Shown here: positions 1 to 7,344 of the stretch, in pieces
Position numbering within the stretch: the first letter of the stretch is position 1
Layout of the letters: each line of letters starts with the position of its first letter
Assembly: GCF_037646455.1 (NCBI RefSeq)
Contig: NZ_JBBIXN010000001.1
Span: forward strand, 1,860,001 to 1,924,000
DNA length: 64,000 bases
Source of the DNA: Draconibacterium mangrovi_A
GTDB taxonomy: Bacteria; Bacteroidota; Bacteroidia; Bacteroidales; Prolixibacteraceae
Direction: 5' to 3'
Notes under the pieces: model-generated
Databases searched by the model: none
What the model saw: the letters and a program-made list of their open reading frames with translations, nothing else
Told to the model about the DNA's origin: nothing
Made by a program: the position numbers and the translations under genes

Positions 1-174
1 TGGAAAAATGTCATCTCTACAGTGCATTTCGTTCAGCACAAAAACGAGAAAACCAGAGGTGAATTTTATCCCGATATTCAGTTTATAACAACAATTCGCT
101 ATTCATCTCCTGTTAAAATCAACCTGAATAAAATAGCCGAGCAATGCGGACTTTCGATTTTCGTTTTTTTTTAA
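1..174 (+). CDS. C-terminal end of an unidentified protein (partial)
   Basis: Frame 1 is open from the first base to a TAA at 172-174 and gives 57 residues ending in SIFVFF. The 5' part lies outside the window. The fragment has the composition of an ordinary protein (WKNVISTVHF near the edge, then TRGEFYPDI and NLNKIAEQCG). I do not recognise the family and see no signal sequence, repeat or catalytic motif in what remains. It sits 43 bases before the next gene on the same strand. That the frame is coding is inferred from its openness up to the edge and its codon use. Confidence 0.55.
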   Translation, partial: WKNVISTVHFVQHKNEKTRGEFYPDIQFITTIRYSSPVKINLNKIAEQCGLSIFVFF

Positions 175-217
175 GTCAGAACTTTTTTTATATTGTTGTT
201 GGTTTTAAGAGCATTTT

Positions 218-1729
218 ATGACGCCAATCAGACGAAAACAAATTATACTGTTCACCTCGGTACTCGCACTTTTCTTTAGTGTCTCCTGTGGTTCTTCCGG
301 AGGCGACAAGCGATCAAAAAAGGATAGAAAAGTTGTCGACAGAGATCTTGCTGAAATTACTTCTGAAGGAGTACTTCGTGTAATTACTTCCTACAGCAGT
401 ACCAGTTATTTTTTGTACAAAGGTCAGCCGATGGGCTACGAATATGATCTGTTAAAACGCTTTGCCAAACATTTGGATGTGAAACTGGAAATCTCGGTTT
501 CTAATAACCTCGATACCATGTTTCAGCGATTACTGGAGGGGAAGGTAGATTTGATTGCACATGGTCTTACCATCACCAATTCGCGTAAGGAACTGGTTAC
601 TTTTTCAGAGTACCTGTACCTCACTAATCAGGTGTTGGTTCAGCGCAAACCGTTAAATTGGAGAAAGATCGGTTGGAGTAAATTGCAGTCCTCGCTTATT
701 CACGATCCGATTGAGTTAATCGGCGATACCGTTTCGGTTCGTGCCAATTCGTCGTACATAAAACGACTGGCCAACCTTAGCGAAGAAATTGGCGGAACGA
801 TACATATTGACACGCTTTCGGGTGATTTGTCTACTGATAAAATTATTGAGATGGTTGCCAGCGGCGAAATAAAATATACTGTTGCCGATAATAATATCGC
901 CAGCATAAATGCTTCTTACTATCCCGAACTTGACATCCGGGTGCCCATCAGTTTTTCTCAACGTATGGCCTGGGCTATCCGTCCAGAGGACACCGAGCTG
1001 GAAAAAGAGCTGAACCAGTGGATTAAAACCATGAAAGATGGAGTAGCGTATTACGCCATCTACAACAAATACTTCAAAAACACGCGCGATTTCAGGCGCA
1101 GGGAGAACAGCGAACTTTACAGTATAAATCACAACAATATCAGCGAGTATGACGACCTGATTAAAGCTGGAGCCGATTCTCTGGGCTGGGACTGGCGTTT
1201 AATGGCAGCCATGGTTTACCAGGAGTCAAAATTTATTCCCGATTTAGAATCGTGGGCCGGCGCAAAGGGAATTATGCAGCTGATGCCAAGAACCGCCGAG
1301 CGCTTTGGCGTTACCGACCGCACCGATCCAGTGCAGAGCATTCAGGCAGGTACGGAAATTTTAGAGCTTTTGTGGGATCGTTTTATTGATATCCCCGATT
1401 CGCTGCAACGCATAAAGTTTACCATGGCTGCGTACAATTGTGGCTATGGTCATGTAGTCGATGCCAGAAACCTGGCGTACGAAGAAGGCCTGGACATGTA
1501 CCGCTGGGACGAGAATGTGGAAGAATCCATACTGAAATTAAGCTATCCTGAATATTACAACAAACCGATTATTAACTACGGCTATGTTCGTGGGGTTGAG
1601 CCATATACCTATGTGCGACAAGTTTTTGATCGTTTTGACAATTATTCCCACTTCATCGAGAAAAACGTGGAAACTGATTATGATAATGATGAAATGGGTA
1701 AAGTAGTTACTACCGAGCCTTCTGAATGA
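218..1729 (+). CDS. mltF: MltF-like membrane-bound lytic murein transglycosylase
   Basis: Lipoprotein of 503 residues. The signal peptide ends in a lipobox (FFSVSC, Cys24), so the protein is probably anchored in the outer membrane facing the periplasm. Residues about 48-290 form a family 3 solute-binding domain (GVLRVITSYS, GYEYDLLKRFA, DLIAHGLTIT). Residues about 305-440 form an SLT lysozyme-like domain with catalytic Glu336 in VYQESKF, followed by GAKGIMQLMP and AAYNCGYGH. This order of domains is that of MltF, which cleaves peptidoglycan glycan strands to 1,6-anhydro ends and is regulated by its binding domain. Length is close to E. coli MltF (about 518). The ATG at 218 gives a complete signal peptide. 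The gene stands alone and converges on the aldolase gene. Confidence 0.9.
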   Translation: MTPIRRKQIILFTSVLALFFSVSCGSSGGDKRSKKDRKVVDRDLAEITSEGVLRVITSYSSTSYFLYKGQPMGYEYDLLKRFAKHLDVKLEISVSNNLDTMFQRLLEGKVDLIAHGLTITNSRKELVTFSEYLYLTNQVLVQRKPLNWRKIGWSKLQSSLIHDPIELIGDTVSVRANSSYIKRLANLSEEIGGTIHIDTLSGDLSTDKIIEMVASGEIKYTVADNNIASINASYYPELDIRVPISFSQRMAWAIRPEDTELEKELNQWIKTMKDGVAYYAIYNKYFKNTRDFRRRENSELYSINHNNISEYDDLIKAGADSLGWDWRLMAAMVYQESKFIPDLESWAGAKGIMQLMPRTAERFGVTDRTDPVQSIQAGTEILELLWDRFIDIPDSLQRIKFTMAAYNCGYGHVVDARNLAYEEGLDMYRWDENVEESILKLSYPEYYNKPIINYGYVRGVEPYTYVRQVFDRFDNYSHFIEKNVETDYDNDEMGKVVTTEPSE

Positions 1730-1738
1730 TCTTCAAAA

Positions 1739-1767
1739 AAAACCGCCCCACAATGTGAGACGGTTTT
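1739..1767. terminator. Bidirectional intrinsic terminator
   Basis: AAAACCG (1739-1745) pairs with CGGTTTT (1761-1767). An inner CAC/GTG pairing around the loop strengthens the stem. It lies between the convergent transglycosylase and aldolase genes, with A-rich sequence on one side and T-rich on the other, so it could serve both. Confidence 0.6.
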
Positions 1768-1791
1768 GATATATCTTTTCTAAAAAAATTC

Positions 1792-2871
1792 TTAGATAGA
1801 GTCGATTGCGTTCAGGTCGTCGAAAGCAACTTGCAAACGAGCGATCACTGATTCTTCGGCTTTTCTTACCCAGGCGCGTGGATCGTAGAATTTCTTGTTT
1901 GGTTTCTCTTCGCCTTCCGGGTTACCAATTTGTCCTTGCAAGTAATCGTGGTTAGCTGCTTCGAATGCACGAACGCCATCCCAGTATGCCCACTGTGTAT
2001 CGGTATCGATGTTCATTTTAACAACACCGTAACCAATAGCTTCGCGGATTTCTTCGTGTGATGAACCCGAACCTCCGTGGAATACAAAGTCAACAGGTAA
2101 TTTATCGCTTAAACCATGTTTTTCAACAATGTATTTTTGAGAGTTATCCAGAATTTTTGGAGTCAATTTTACGTTACCCGGTTTGTAAACACCGTGCACA
2201 TTTCCAAAAGAAGCAGCAATGGTAAAGTTTGGTGAAACTTTCGACAGTTCTTCGTAAGCGAAGTTTACTTCCTCAGGTTGTGTGTAAAGTTTCGATGAAT
2301 CAACGTCGGTATTATCAACGCCGTCTTCTTCACCACCGGTAATACCCAATTCAATTTCAAGGGTCATACCCATTTTGCTCATTCTTTCGAGGTACTTTTT
2401 GCTGATCTCGATATTTTCTTCGATTAGCTCTTCACTTAAATCCAGCATGTGTGAGCTGAACAATGGTTTGCCGGTTTCTTCGAAATGTTTTTCACTGGCA
2501 TCAAGCAGTCCGTCGATCCAAGGCAACAATTTTTTAGCAGCGTGGTCGGTATGCAGTATTACATGAACACCATAAGCTTCAGCTAAAGTGTGGATGTGTT
2601 TTGCACCTGCAACAGCACCAAGAATGGCAGCTTCCTGACCTTCGAGCTTTAAGCCTTTGCCGGCATTAAAAACGGCTCCACCGTTTGAGAACTGAATGAT
2701 TACAGGAGCTTTGGCCACTTTGGCAGCTTCCATAACGGCATTGATTGATGATGATCCAACAACGTTTACTGCCGGAATGGCGAAGTTGTTTTCCTGAGCT
2801 ACACGGAAAATGTATTGAACGTCGGAACCGGTGATTACACCTGGTTTTACGTTTTCTGCTATTTTACCCAT
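1792..2871 (-). CDS. fbaA: Class II fructose-bisphosphate aldolase
   Basis: Cytosolic enzyme of 359 residues, the same length as E. coli FbaA. It cleaves fructose 1,6-bisphosphate to dihydroxyacetone phosphate and glyceraldehyde 3-phosphate in glycolysis and gluconeogenesis, using a divalent metal. Asp109 and His110 (HTDHAAKK) correspond to the catalytic Asp and a zinc ligand of the family. The later zinc-ligand segment FHGGSGSSHEE and the substrate-binding MNIDTDTQWAYW are also intact. The start at 2871 gives MGKIAENVKPGV, the usual N terminus. It is monocistronic: a promoter-like element lies upstream and terminators lie on both sides. Nothing is missing. Confidence 0.97.
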   Translation of the reverse strand: MGKIAENVKPGVITGSDVQYIFRVAQENNFAIPAVNVVGSSSINAVMEAAKVAKAPVIIQFSNGGAVFNAGKGLKLEGQEAAILGAVAGAKHIHTLAEAYGVHVILHTDHAAKKLLPWIDGLLDASEKHFEETGKPLFSSHMLDLSEELIEENIEISKKYLERMSKMGMTLEIELGITGGEEDGVDNTDVDSSKLYTQPEEVNFAYEELSKVSPNFTIAASFGNVHGVYKPGNVKLTPKILDNSQKYIVEKHGLSDKLPVDFVFHGGSGSSHEEIREAIGYGVVKMNIDTDTQWAYWDGVRAFEAANHDYLQGQIGNPEGEEKPNKKFYDPRAWVRKAEESVIARLQVAFDDLNAIDSI

Positions 2872-2927
2872 AATGATTTGTTTATTTGATATTTAAATAT
2901 TTGTATGCTGTCTTTTTTAAAGCGAAA

Positions 2928-2959
2928 CAAAATTATAATTTCCCAACGTGGTTCGCAAC
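2928..2959 (-). promoter_or_regulatory. Bacteroidota-type promoter of the aldolase gene
   Basis: On the minus strand TAATTTTG (2935 to 2928) fits the -7 consensus TAnnTTTG. GTTG (2959 to 2956) sits 20 bases upstream in the -33 position, where the consensus is TTTG. The start codon is about 56 bases downstream. Only sequence match and spacing support it. Confidence 0.55.
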
Positions 2960-3020
2960 AATGCCTCGTTAATGAAGTTTAAATTCTTTATTATTTAATA
3001 TTTAAGCGCTTAAGAAAAGA

Positions 3021-3052
3021 AAATGGCACTCAAATTAATGTGAGTGCCATTT
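3021..3052 (-). terminator. Terminator of hcp
   Basis: A perfect 12-base inverted repeat, AAATGGCACTCA (3021-3032) and TGAGTGCCATTT (3041-3052), with an 8-base loop. On the minus strand it is followed by the T-rich stretch TTTTCTTTTCTT. It lies 59 bases after the hcp stop codon. A smaller hairpin, TCCCG/CGGGA at 3069-3085, precedes it. Confidence 0.8.
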
Positions 3053-3110
3053 AAAAACCAAAAATCAATCCCGAATTAAACGGGACTTCTGCCCCTCAAA
3101 AGCTCAATTT

Positions 3111-4772
3111 TTATGCTGAATATTCAACTCCAAATATCTCAAGGTCTTTCTCCACTGCAGTAATTCCTGCAATACCAAAGTTTTCTACCAAAACATTAGC
3201 AACGTTTAGCGAAAGGAATGCCGGCAATGTTGGCCCCAGGTGAATGTTTTTCACACCCAGATGCAGCAGCGCCAGTAACACGATCACAGCTTTTTGCTCG
3301 TACCATGCAATGTTATAGGCAATTGGCAGATCGTTAATATCGTTCAGTTCGAAAACTTCTTTCAGTTTCAGTGCAATTACAGCCAGCGAGTAAGAGTCGT
3401 TACATTGTCCGGCATCAATTACACGCGGGATTCCGCCGATATCGCGCAATGGCAATTTGTTGTAGCGGTATTTGGCACAGCCTGCGGTTAGAATCACAGT
3501 GTCTTGCGGAAGTTGCTCAGCAAATTGGGTGTAATAATCGCGGCTTTTCATACGTCCGTCGCAACCGGCCATTACAAAGAATTTTTTGATGGCTCCTGTT
3601 TTTACGGCATCTACAATTTTATCGGCCAGTGCAAATACCTGAGCGTGGGCAAATCCACCCACAATTTCTCCGCTTTCAATTTCTTGCGGAGCAGCACATT
3701 TTTTTGCGTGTTCAATAATCTGGCTGAAATCTTTCATTTCGCCTTCCTTGCGATCCGGGATATGGATAGCTCCTTCCAATCCTGATGCGCCGGTGGTGTA
3801 AATACGATCGGTGTAAGTTGCCGATTTTTTGGGCGGAACAATACAGTTGGTGGTAAACAGGATCGGGCCGTTAAAGCTTTCGAATTCCGTGTTTTGTTTC
3901 CACCAGGCGTTACCATAATTTCCAACCAGGTGTTTGTATTTTTTGAAAGCCGGGTAGTAGTGTGCTGGCAGCATTTCACTGTGTGTATACACATCTACGC
4001 CAGTTCCTTCGGTCTGTTTCAGCAGGTCTTCCATATCGCGCAAATCGTGTCCCGAGATCAGGATAGCCGGATTCTGATGCACCCCAATGTTCACACTTGT
4101 AGCTACCGGGTTTCCATAAGCCGAAGTGTTGGCTGCATCCAGCAAAGCCATTACATCAACTCCGTATTTTCCGGTTTCGAGTGTAAGTGCCACCAGTTCA
4201 TCAACTGAAAGATCTTCGGTGGTAGCTAACAATGCGCGCTGCATAAAGGCAAAAATCTCGTCTTTTTTATTGCCTAAATTCCAGGCATGCTCGGCATAAG
4301 CTGCCAGTCCTTTTACGCCATAAATAATCAGCTCGCGTAAGGAACGGATGTCTTCATCTTGAGTGCTAAGTACGCCAACTTCTTCGGCTTTGGCTTCAAA
4401 TTCTTCAGCCGAAGCAGCATTCCATGTAGCCATCTCCGGCAATTCTGCTGGCAATACTACACTGCTTTCTTTGCAGAGAACCAGGAGTTCGTTACGAAGC
4501 TGAAGCGCTTTAATAATGCGTCGCTCAAAAGCTTTTTTATCGAAATTGGCGTTGGTAATGGTGCTGAATAATCCATCAAAAACAAACTTGTCAACTTTTG
4601 AAGGATTGGCGCCAATAGCCCTTAATTTCTCATTATACCAGCTAATTCCCTTCAGAACAAACAGAAGTGTATCCTGAAGATTAGCTACATCATTTGGTTT
4701 TCCACACACTCCGGCAATTGTACAGCCGGTCCCTTTTGCCGCTTCCTGGCATTGAAAACAAAACATACTCAT
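3111..4772 (-). CDS. hcp: Hydroxylamine reductase (hybrid cluster protein)
   Basis: A 553-residue cytosolic iron-sulfur protein of the Hcp family, which reduces hydroxylamine and handles nitric oxide in anaerobes. The N-terminal cluster ligands are Cys5, Cys8, Cys17 and Cys23. This CX2CX8CX5C spacing is that of the [4Fe-4S] type in strict anaerobes, not the wider spacing of enterobacterial Hcp. Hybrid-cluster segments near the C terminus are present (MAGCDGRMKSRD, TAGCAKYRYNKL, DAGQCNDSYSL). The ferredoxin gene lies 69 bases upstream on the same strand and probably supplies electrons. A Crp/Fnr regulator is divergent from the pair, which suggests induction under nitrosative stress. Confidence 0.97.
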   Translation of the reverse strand: MSMFCFQCQEAAKGTGCTIAGVCGKPNDVANLQDTLLFVLKGISWYNEKLRAIGANPSKVDKFVFDGLFSTITNANFDKKAFERRIIKALQLRNELLVLCKESSVVLPAELPEMATWNAASAEEFEAKAEEVGVLSTQDEDIRSLRELIIYGVKGLAAYAEHAWNLGNKKDEIFAFMQRALLATTEDLSVDELVALTLETGKYGVDVMALLDAANTSAYGNPVATSVNIGVHQNPAILISGHDLRDMEDLLKQTEGTGVDVYTHSEMLPAHYYPAFKKYKHLVGNYGNAWWKQNTEFESFNGPILFTTNCIVPPKKSATYTDRIYTTGASGLEGAIHIPDRKEGEMKDFSQIIEHAKKCAAPQEIESGEIVGGFAHAQVFALADKIVDAVKTGAIKKFFVMAGCDGRMKSRDYYTQFAEQLPQDTVILTAGCAKYRYNKLPLRDIGGIPRVIDAGQCNDSYSLAVIALKLKEVFELNDINDLPIAYNIAWYEQKAVIVLLALLHLGVKNIHLGPTLPAFLSLNVANVLVENFGIAGITAVEKDLEIFGVEYSA

Positions 4773-4781
4773 ATCTAAAGA

Positions 4782-4803
4782 TTTTATTGATTATCGAATA
4801 AAA
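4782..4803. promoter_or_regulatory. AT-rich inverted repeat just upstream of hcp
   Basis: TTTTATT (4782-4788) and AATAAAA (4797-4803) form a 7-base inverted repeat with an 8-base spacer. It starts 10 bases upstream of the hcp start, between the ferredoxin and hcp genes. It might be a second regulator site or an intercistronic RNA hairpin. Base composition makes chance a real possibility. Confidence 0.3.
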
Positions 4804-4841
4804 GGGGGAACATCTGGTTTATCACATCACTTTTAGGTACC

Positions 4842-5723
4842 TCAAATCCATTCTTCTGAAAGAACTTCTCCTCGAATACTTATTACTATTTCTTTCACCG
4901 GTACTTTACGCGAAGCTTGTTGTGTGGCTATTTTAACCATTTGCGAAAGACCGCCGCAGCAAGGTACTTCCATGATTACTACACTAATGGTGTTTACGCG
5001 TGCATCATCGATTAAACTAGTGAGTTTCCGGATGTAAATATCCGTTACCTGGTCGAGCTTCGGACAGGCGATCACCATTTTCCGGCCTTTAATAAAATCG
5101 TTGTGGAAATTACCGTATGCAAATCCGGCGCAGTCGGCAGCCACCAACAAGTCGACGCCATGGAAATACGATGCTGCCGGATTGATCAAATGCATCTGAA
5201 CCGGCCATTGTGTAAGTGCCGATGGTACTTCGTCGGCAGGTGCGGCCATTTTAAAACCGGATGCATCAAAAGCTATCGGAGCCGATCCCGGACAACCACC
5301 TGTTGAGCAACCTCCTGAAGCTGGTTGCGCCTCTTTTTGGCTGTGCAACAGTTCGTGTACCTCGCTAATTTCAAACGGCATGGCTTCGCGGTTGGCTTTT
5401 ATAAAACCAAGTGCTTCTTTCAGGTAGCCGTTTTCGCCATGATCCTGCAAATGTTTCAGGTGCGCAAAAACTGTAGCTTTTCCTGCTTTTATCATTTGCG
5501 AAATGGTAGCTACTTCATCGTATGCATCTGCTTCACGTTCTTCAATTGTAATGGCACCTTCGGGGCAGTGACCGATACAGGCACCCAACCCGTCGCACAT
5601 TAATTCGCTCACCAAACGCGCTTTTCCATCAATAATTTGCAAAGCACCTTCGTGGCAGTTCGGAACACATTGTCCGCAACCGTTGCACAATTCTTCGTCA
5701 ATTTTTACAATCTCGCGTATCAT
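4842..5723 (-). CDS. 4Fe-4S ferredoxin-type protein, probable Hcp redox partner
   Basis: A protein of 293 residues. A bacterial ferredoxin domain occupies about residues 1-60. The first cluster motif is CNGCGQCVPNC (Cys13, 16, 19, 23). The second, CDGLGACIGHCP (Cys43, 49, 53), has its first two cysteines five residues apart instead of two. The remaining 230 residues contain a cysteine-rich linker (GGCSTGGCPGSAP), DLLVAADCAGFAYGNFHNDF, IACPKLD and MEVPCCGGL, which suggest further metal or cluster binding. Proteins of this kind sit next to hcp in many anaerobes, so electron transfer to Hcp is inferred from position. It is the first gene of the hcp operon; the intergenic gap is 69 bases. Confidence 0.85.
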   Translation of the reverse strand: MIREIVKIDEELCNGCGQCVPNCHEGALQIIDGKARLVSELMCDGLGACIGHCPEGAITIEEREADAYDEVATISQMIKAGKATVFAHLKHLQDHGENGYLKEALGFIKANREAMPFEISEVHELLHSQKEAQPASGGCSTGGCPGSAPIAFDASGFKMAAPADEVPSALTQWPVQMHLINPAASYFHGVDLLVAADCAGFAYGNFHNDFIKGRKMVIACPKLDQVTDIYIRKLTSLIDDARVNTISVVIMEVPCCGGLSQMVKIATQQASRKVPVKEIVISIRGEVLSEEWI

Positions 5724-5761
5724 ATTCGTTTGTTTTTTTCTTTTCTGATTGATTTACGCAA

Positions 5762-5769
5762 CAAAAGTA
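5762..5769 (-). promoter_or_regulatory. -7 box of the ferredoxin-hcp operon
   Basis: On the minus strand TACTTTTG (5769 to 5762) matches TAnnTTTG exactly. No clear -33 TTTG is seen at the usual distance, which would fit an activator-dependent promoter. The palindrome at 5791-5806 would then be centred near -41 of the expected start site. Confidence 0.5.
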
Positions 5770-5790
5770 GGGCAGTGGCGTTTCCAATTT

Positions 5791-5806
5791 TGTATCAAAT
5801 GTTACA
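5791..5806. promoter_or_regulatory. Crp/Fnr-type palindromic operator between the hcp operon and its regulator
   Basis: TGTATCAAATGTTACA is a 16-base imperfect palindrome (TGTA-x-CA-xx-TG-x-TACA, 12 of 16 positions symmetric), the size and symmetry of Crp/Fnr sites. It ends 2 bases before the inferred start codon of the Crp/Fnr gene and lies about 41 bases from the expected start of the divergent hcp operon. This position would let the regulator activate the operon and repress itself. The regulatory role is inference. Confidence 0.5.
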
Positions 5807-5808
5807 AA

Positions 5809-6486
5809 ATGATAGATTATTCATTATTGAGCCAATGTCCAGTGTTTAGAGGTATTTCAGAAACTGAAGCCAAAAATTTACTCGGGCAGATACATTTCCA
5901 GATCAGGAAGTTTAAAAAAGATGAAGTGGTGGTCCTGGCTGGCGACACAGTGCAGGATCTGCTAATTATTTTGTCGGGAAGCGTGCGTGGCGAAATGATC
6001 GATTATTCAGGAAAAACCGTTAAAATTGAAGATATTGAAGCTCCTAAGCCACTGGCGGCAGCTTTCCTTTTTGGAAAAGAAAACCGCTACCCGGTGACGG
6101 TTACCGCAAATAAAAATTCTAGTATTTTGGCTATTCCGGTTCCCGAGTTTTTAAAAATACTACAGATGAATACCTTGCTGCTGCGAAACTACCTGCACAG
6201 TATTTCGTCGAGGGCACAGTTTCTGTCGCAGAAACTGAATTTTTTGAGTTTTAAAACCATCAGGGAGAAAGTGGCGCATTTTCTTTTGCAACAGGCCGGC
6301 GACCGCTATCACTCGTTTGAGCTTAAAAATACGCAACAACAATTGGCCGATCTTTTTGGAGTAACTCGTCCGTCGCTGGCACGTGTGCTTGGAGACATGC
6401 AAAGTGATGGTTTTATAAAAATTGAAAAGAAAACAGTGACACTCCTCGACAAAAATGCACTCAACAAATTACTAAAAAATGGCTGA
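5809..6486 (+). CDS. Crp/Fnr-family transcriptional regulator, HcpR-like
   Basis: Length is 225 residues from the ATG at 5809 (MIDYSLLSQCPVF). An in-frame ATG at 5749 would add 20 residues, but it would place the palindrome and expected promoter inside the coding region, so I prefer 5809. A cyclic-nucleotide-binding-type beta-roll covers about residues 10-125 (LAGDTVQDLLIILSGSVRGEM). A C-terminal winged helix follows, with NTQQQLADLFGVTRPSLARVLGDM as its helix-turn-helix region. No Fnr-type N-terminal cysteine cluster is seen. Its position divergent from hcp and its ferredoxin suggests an HcpR-like nitrosative-stress sensor; this is inferred from context. The stop overlaps pgeF by 8 bases. 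Confidence 0.85.
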   Translation: MIDYSLLSQCPVFRGISETEAKNLLGQIHFQIRKFKKDEVVVLAGDTVQDLLIILSGSVRGEMIDYSGKTVKIEDIEAPKPLAAAFLFGKENRYPVTVTANKNSSILAIPVPEFLKILQMNTLLLRNYLHSISSRAQFLSQKLNFLSFKTIREKVAHFLLQQAGDRYHSFELKNTQQQLADLFGVTRPSLARVLGDMQSDGFIKIEKKTVTLLDKNALNKLLKNG

Positions 6487-7228
6487 CAATAATTTTATCC
6501 GATACAAAATCTTTGAAGCTTTCCCTGAAATTGAAGTGTTTACCACCAGCAAACAAAGTTTGATCCAGAAGAATGTTCGATTCACAGGAGATGATGAAAG
6601 TAGTTATAAAACCAACCGTGAAGAATTGAGCCGATATTTAGGAATCGCCGCAGAACAACTGGTATTTCCTCGACAAACGCATACCGCAACTGTTTGCTGC
6701 ATCGACGATCTTCCAGAAACGGAAATTCAGGAAACAGATGCTTTGGTGAGCAATAAAAAAGGCCTGTGTTTGTGTGTTCAAACGGCCGACTGTGTTCCCA
6801 TTTTGTTATTCGATCCGGTAAAAAAAGTGATTGCCGCTGTGCACGCCGGGTGGCGGGGAACAGTGAATAGAATTGTAGCCAATACGATCGAAAAGATGAA
6901 ACAGGATTACGGCTCCGATGCTGCCGATATTAGGGCAGCCATTGGCCCGTCGATCGGTCCCGAAGTGTACGAAGTAGGAACTGAAGTGGTGGCAGCAGCC
7001 AGAAAATCGATTCCGGAAGTCCGGAAAACGCTTCATAAAAATAGTTCAGGAAACTTTCATTTTAACCTGTGGGAAGCCAACCGTTTGATATTGCTGGAGT
7101 GTGGCCTGCAATTCAATAATATAGAACTGCTTTCGGAATGTTCGTTCAAATACGATCAAAAATATTATTCAGCCCGTCGTGATGGAGTGGATACCGGAAG
7201 AATGGTTTCCGGAATAATGTTGCGATGA
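6479..7228 (+). CDS. pgeF: Purine nucleoside phosphorylase/peptidoglycan editing factor, YfiH (PgeF) family
   Basis: A 249-residue cytosolic protein of the multicopper-oxidase-like YfiH/YlmD family, whose members act on purine nucleosides and, in E. coli, keep peptidoglycan precursors correct. The zinc ligands are in place: His68 (RQTHT), Cys105 (TADCVP) and His122 (VHAGWRG). These align with His71, Cys107 and His124 of E. coli YfiH. The AAIGPSIGPEVYEVG segment is also typical. The ATG lies inside the end of the Crp/Fnr gene (8-base overlap), so the two are probably translationally coupled. There is no evident functional link between them beyond this. Confidence 0.93.
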   Translation: MADNNFIRYKIFEAFPEIEVFTTSKQSLIQKNVRFTGDDESSYKTNREELSRYLGIAAEQLVFPRQTHTATVCCIDDLPETEIQETDALVSNKKGLCLCVQTADCVPILLFDPVKKVIAAVHAGWRGTVNRIVANTIEKMKQDYGSDAADIRAAIGPSIGPEVYEVGTEVVAAARKSIPEVRKTLHKNSSGNFHFNLWEANRLILLECGLQFNNIELLSECSFKYDQKYYSARRDGVDTGRMVSGIMLR

Positions 7229-7286
7229 ATAATACTTAATTCGGGCTAAAATAAGAGCAAGTCTTAGCTGTTTTCGCCAAAAGCCT

Positions 7287-7294
7287 TATCTTCG
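7287..7294 (+). promoter_or_regulatory. Possible -7 box for the DUF2723-purD operon
   Basis: TATCTTCG differs from TAnnTTTG at one position and lies 50 bases before the start codon at 7345. No convincing -33 element is seen. Confidence 0.3.
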
Positions 7295-7344
7295 CATCTG
7301 TTAAATATTTAGCATTTCTTTTCGCTTTCTGAAAACATTAAAAA

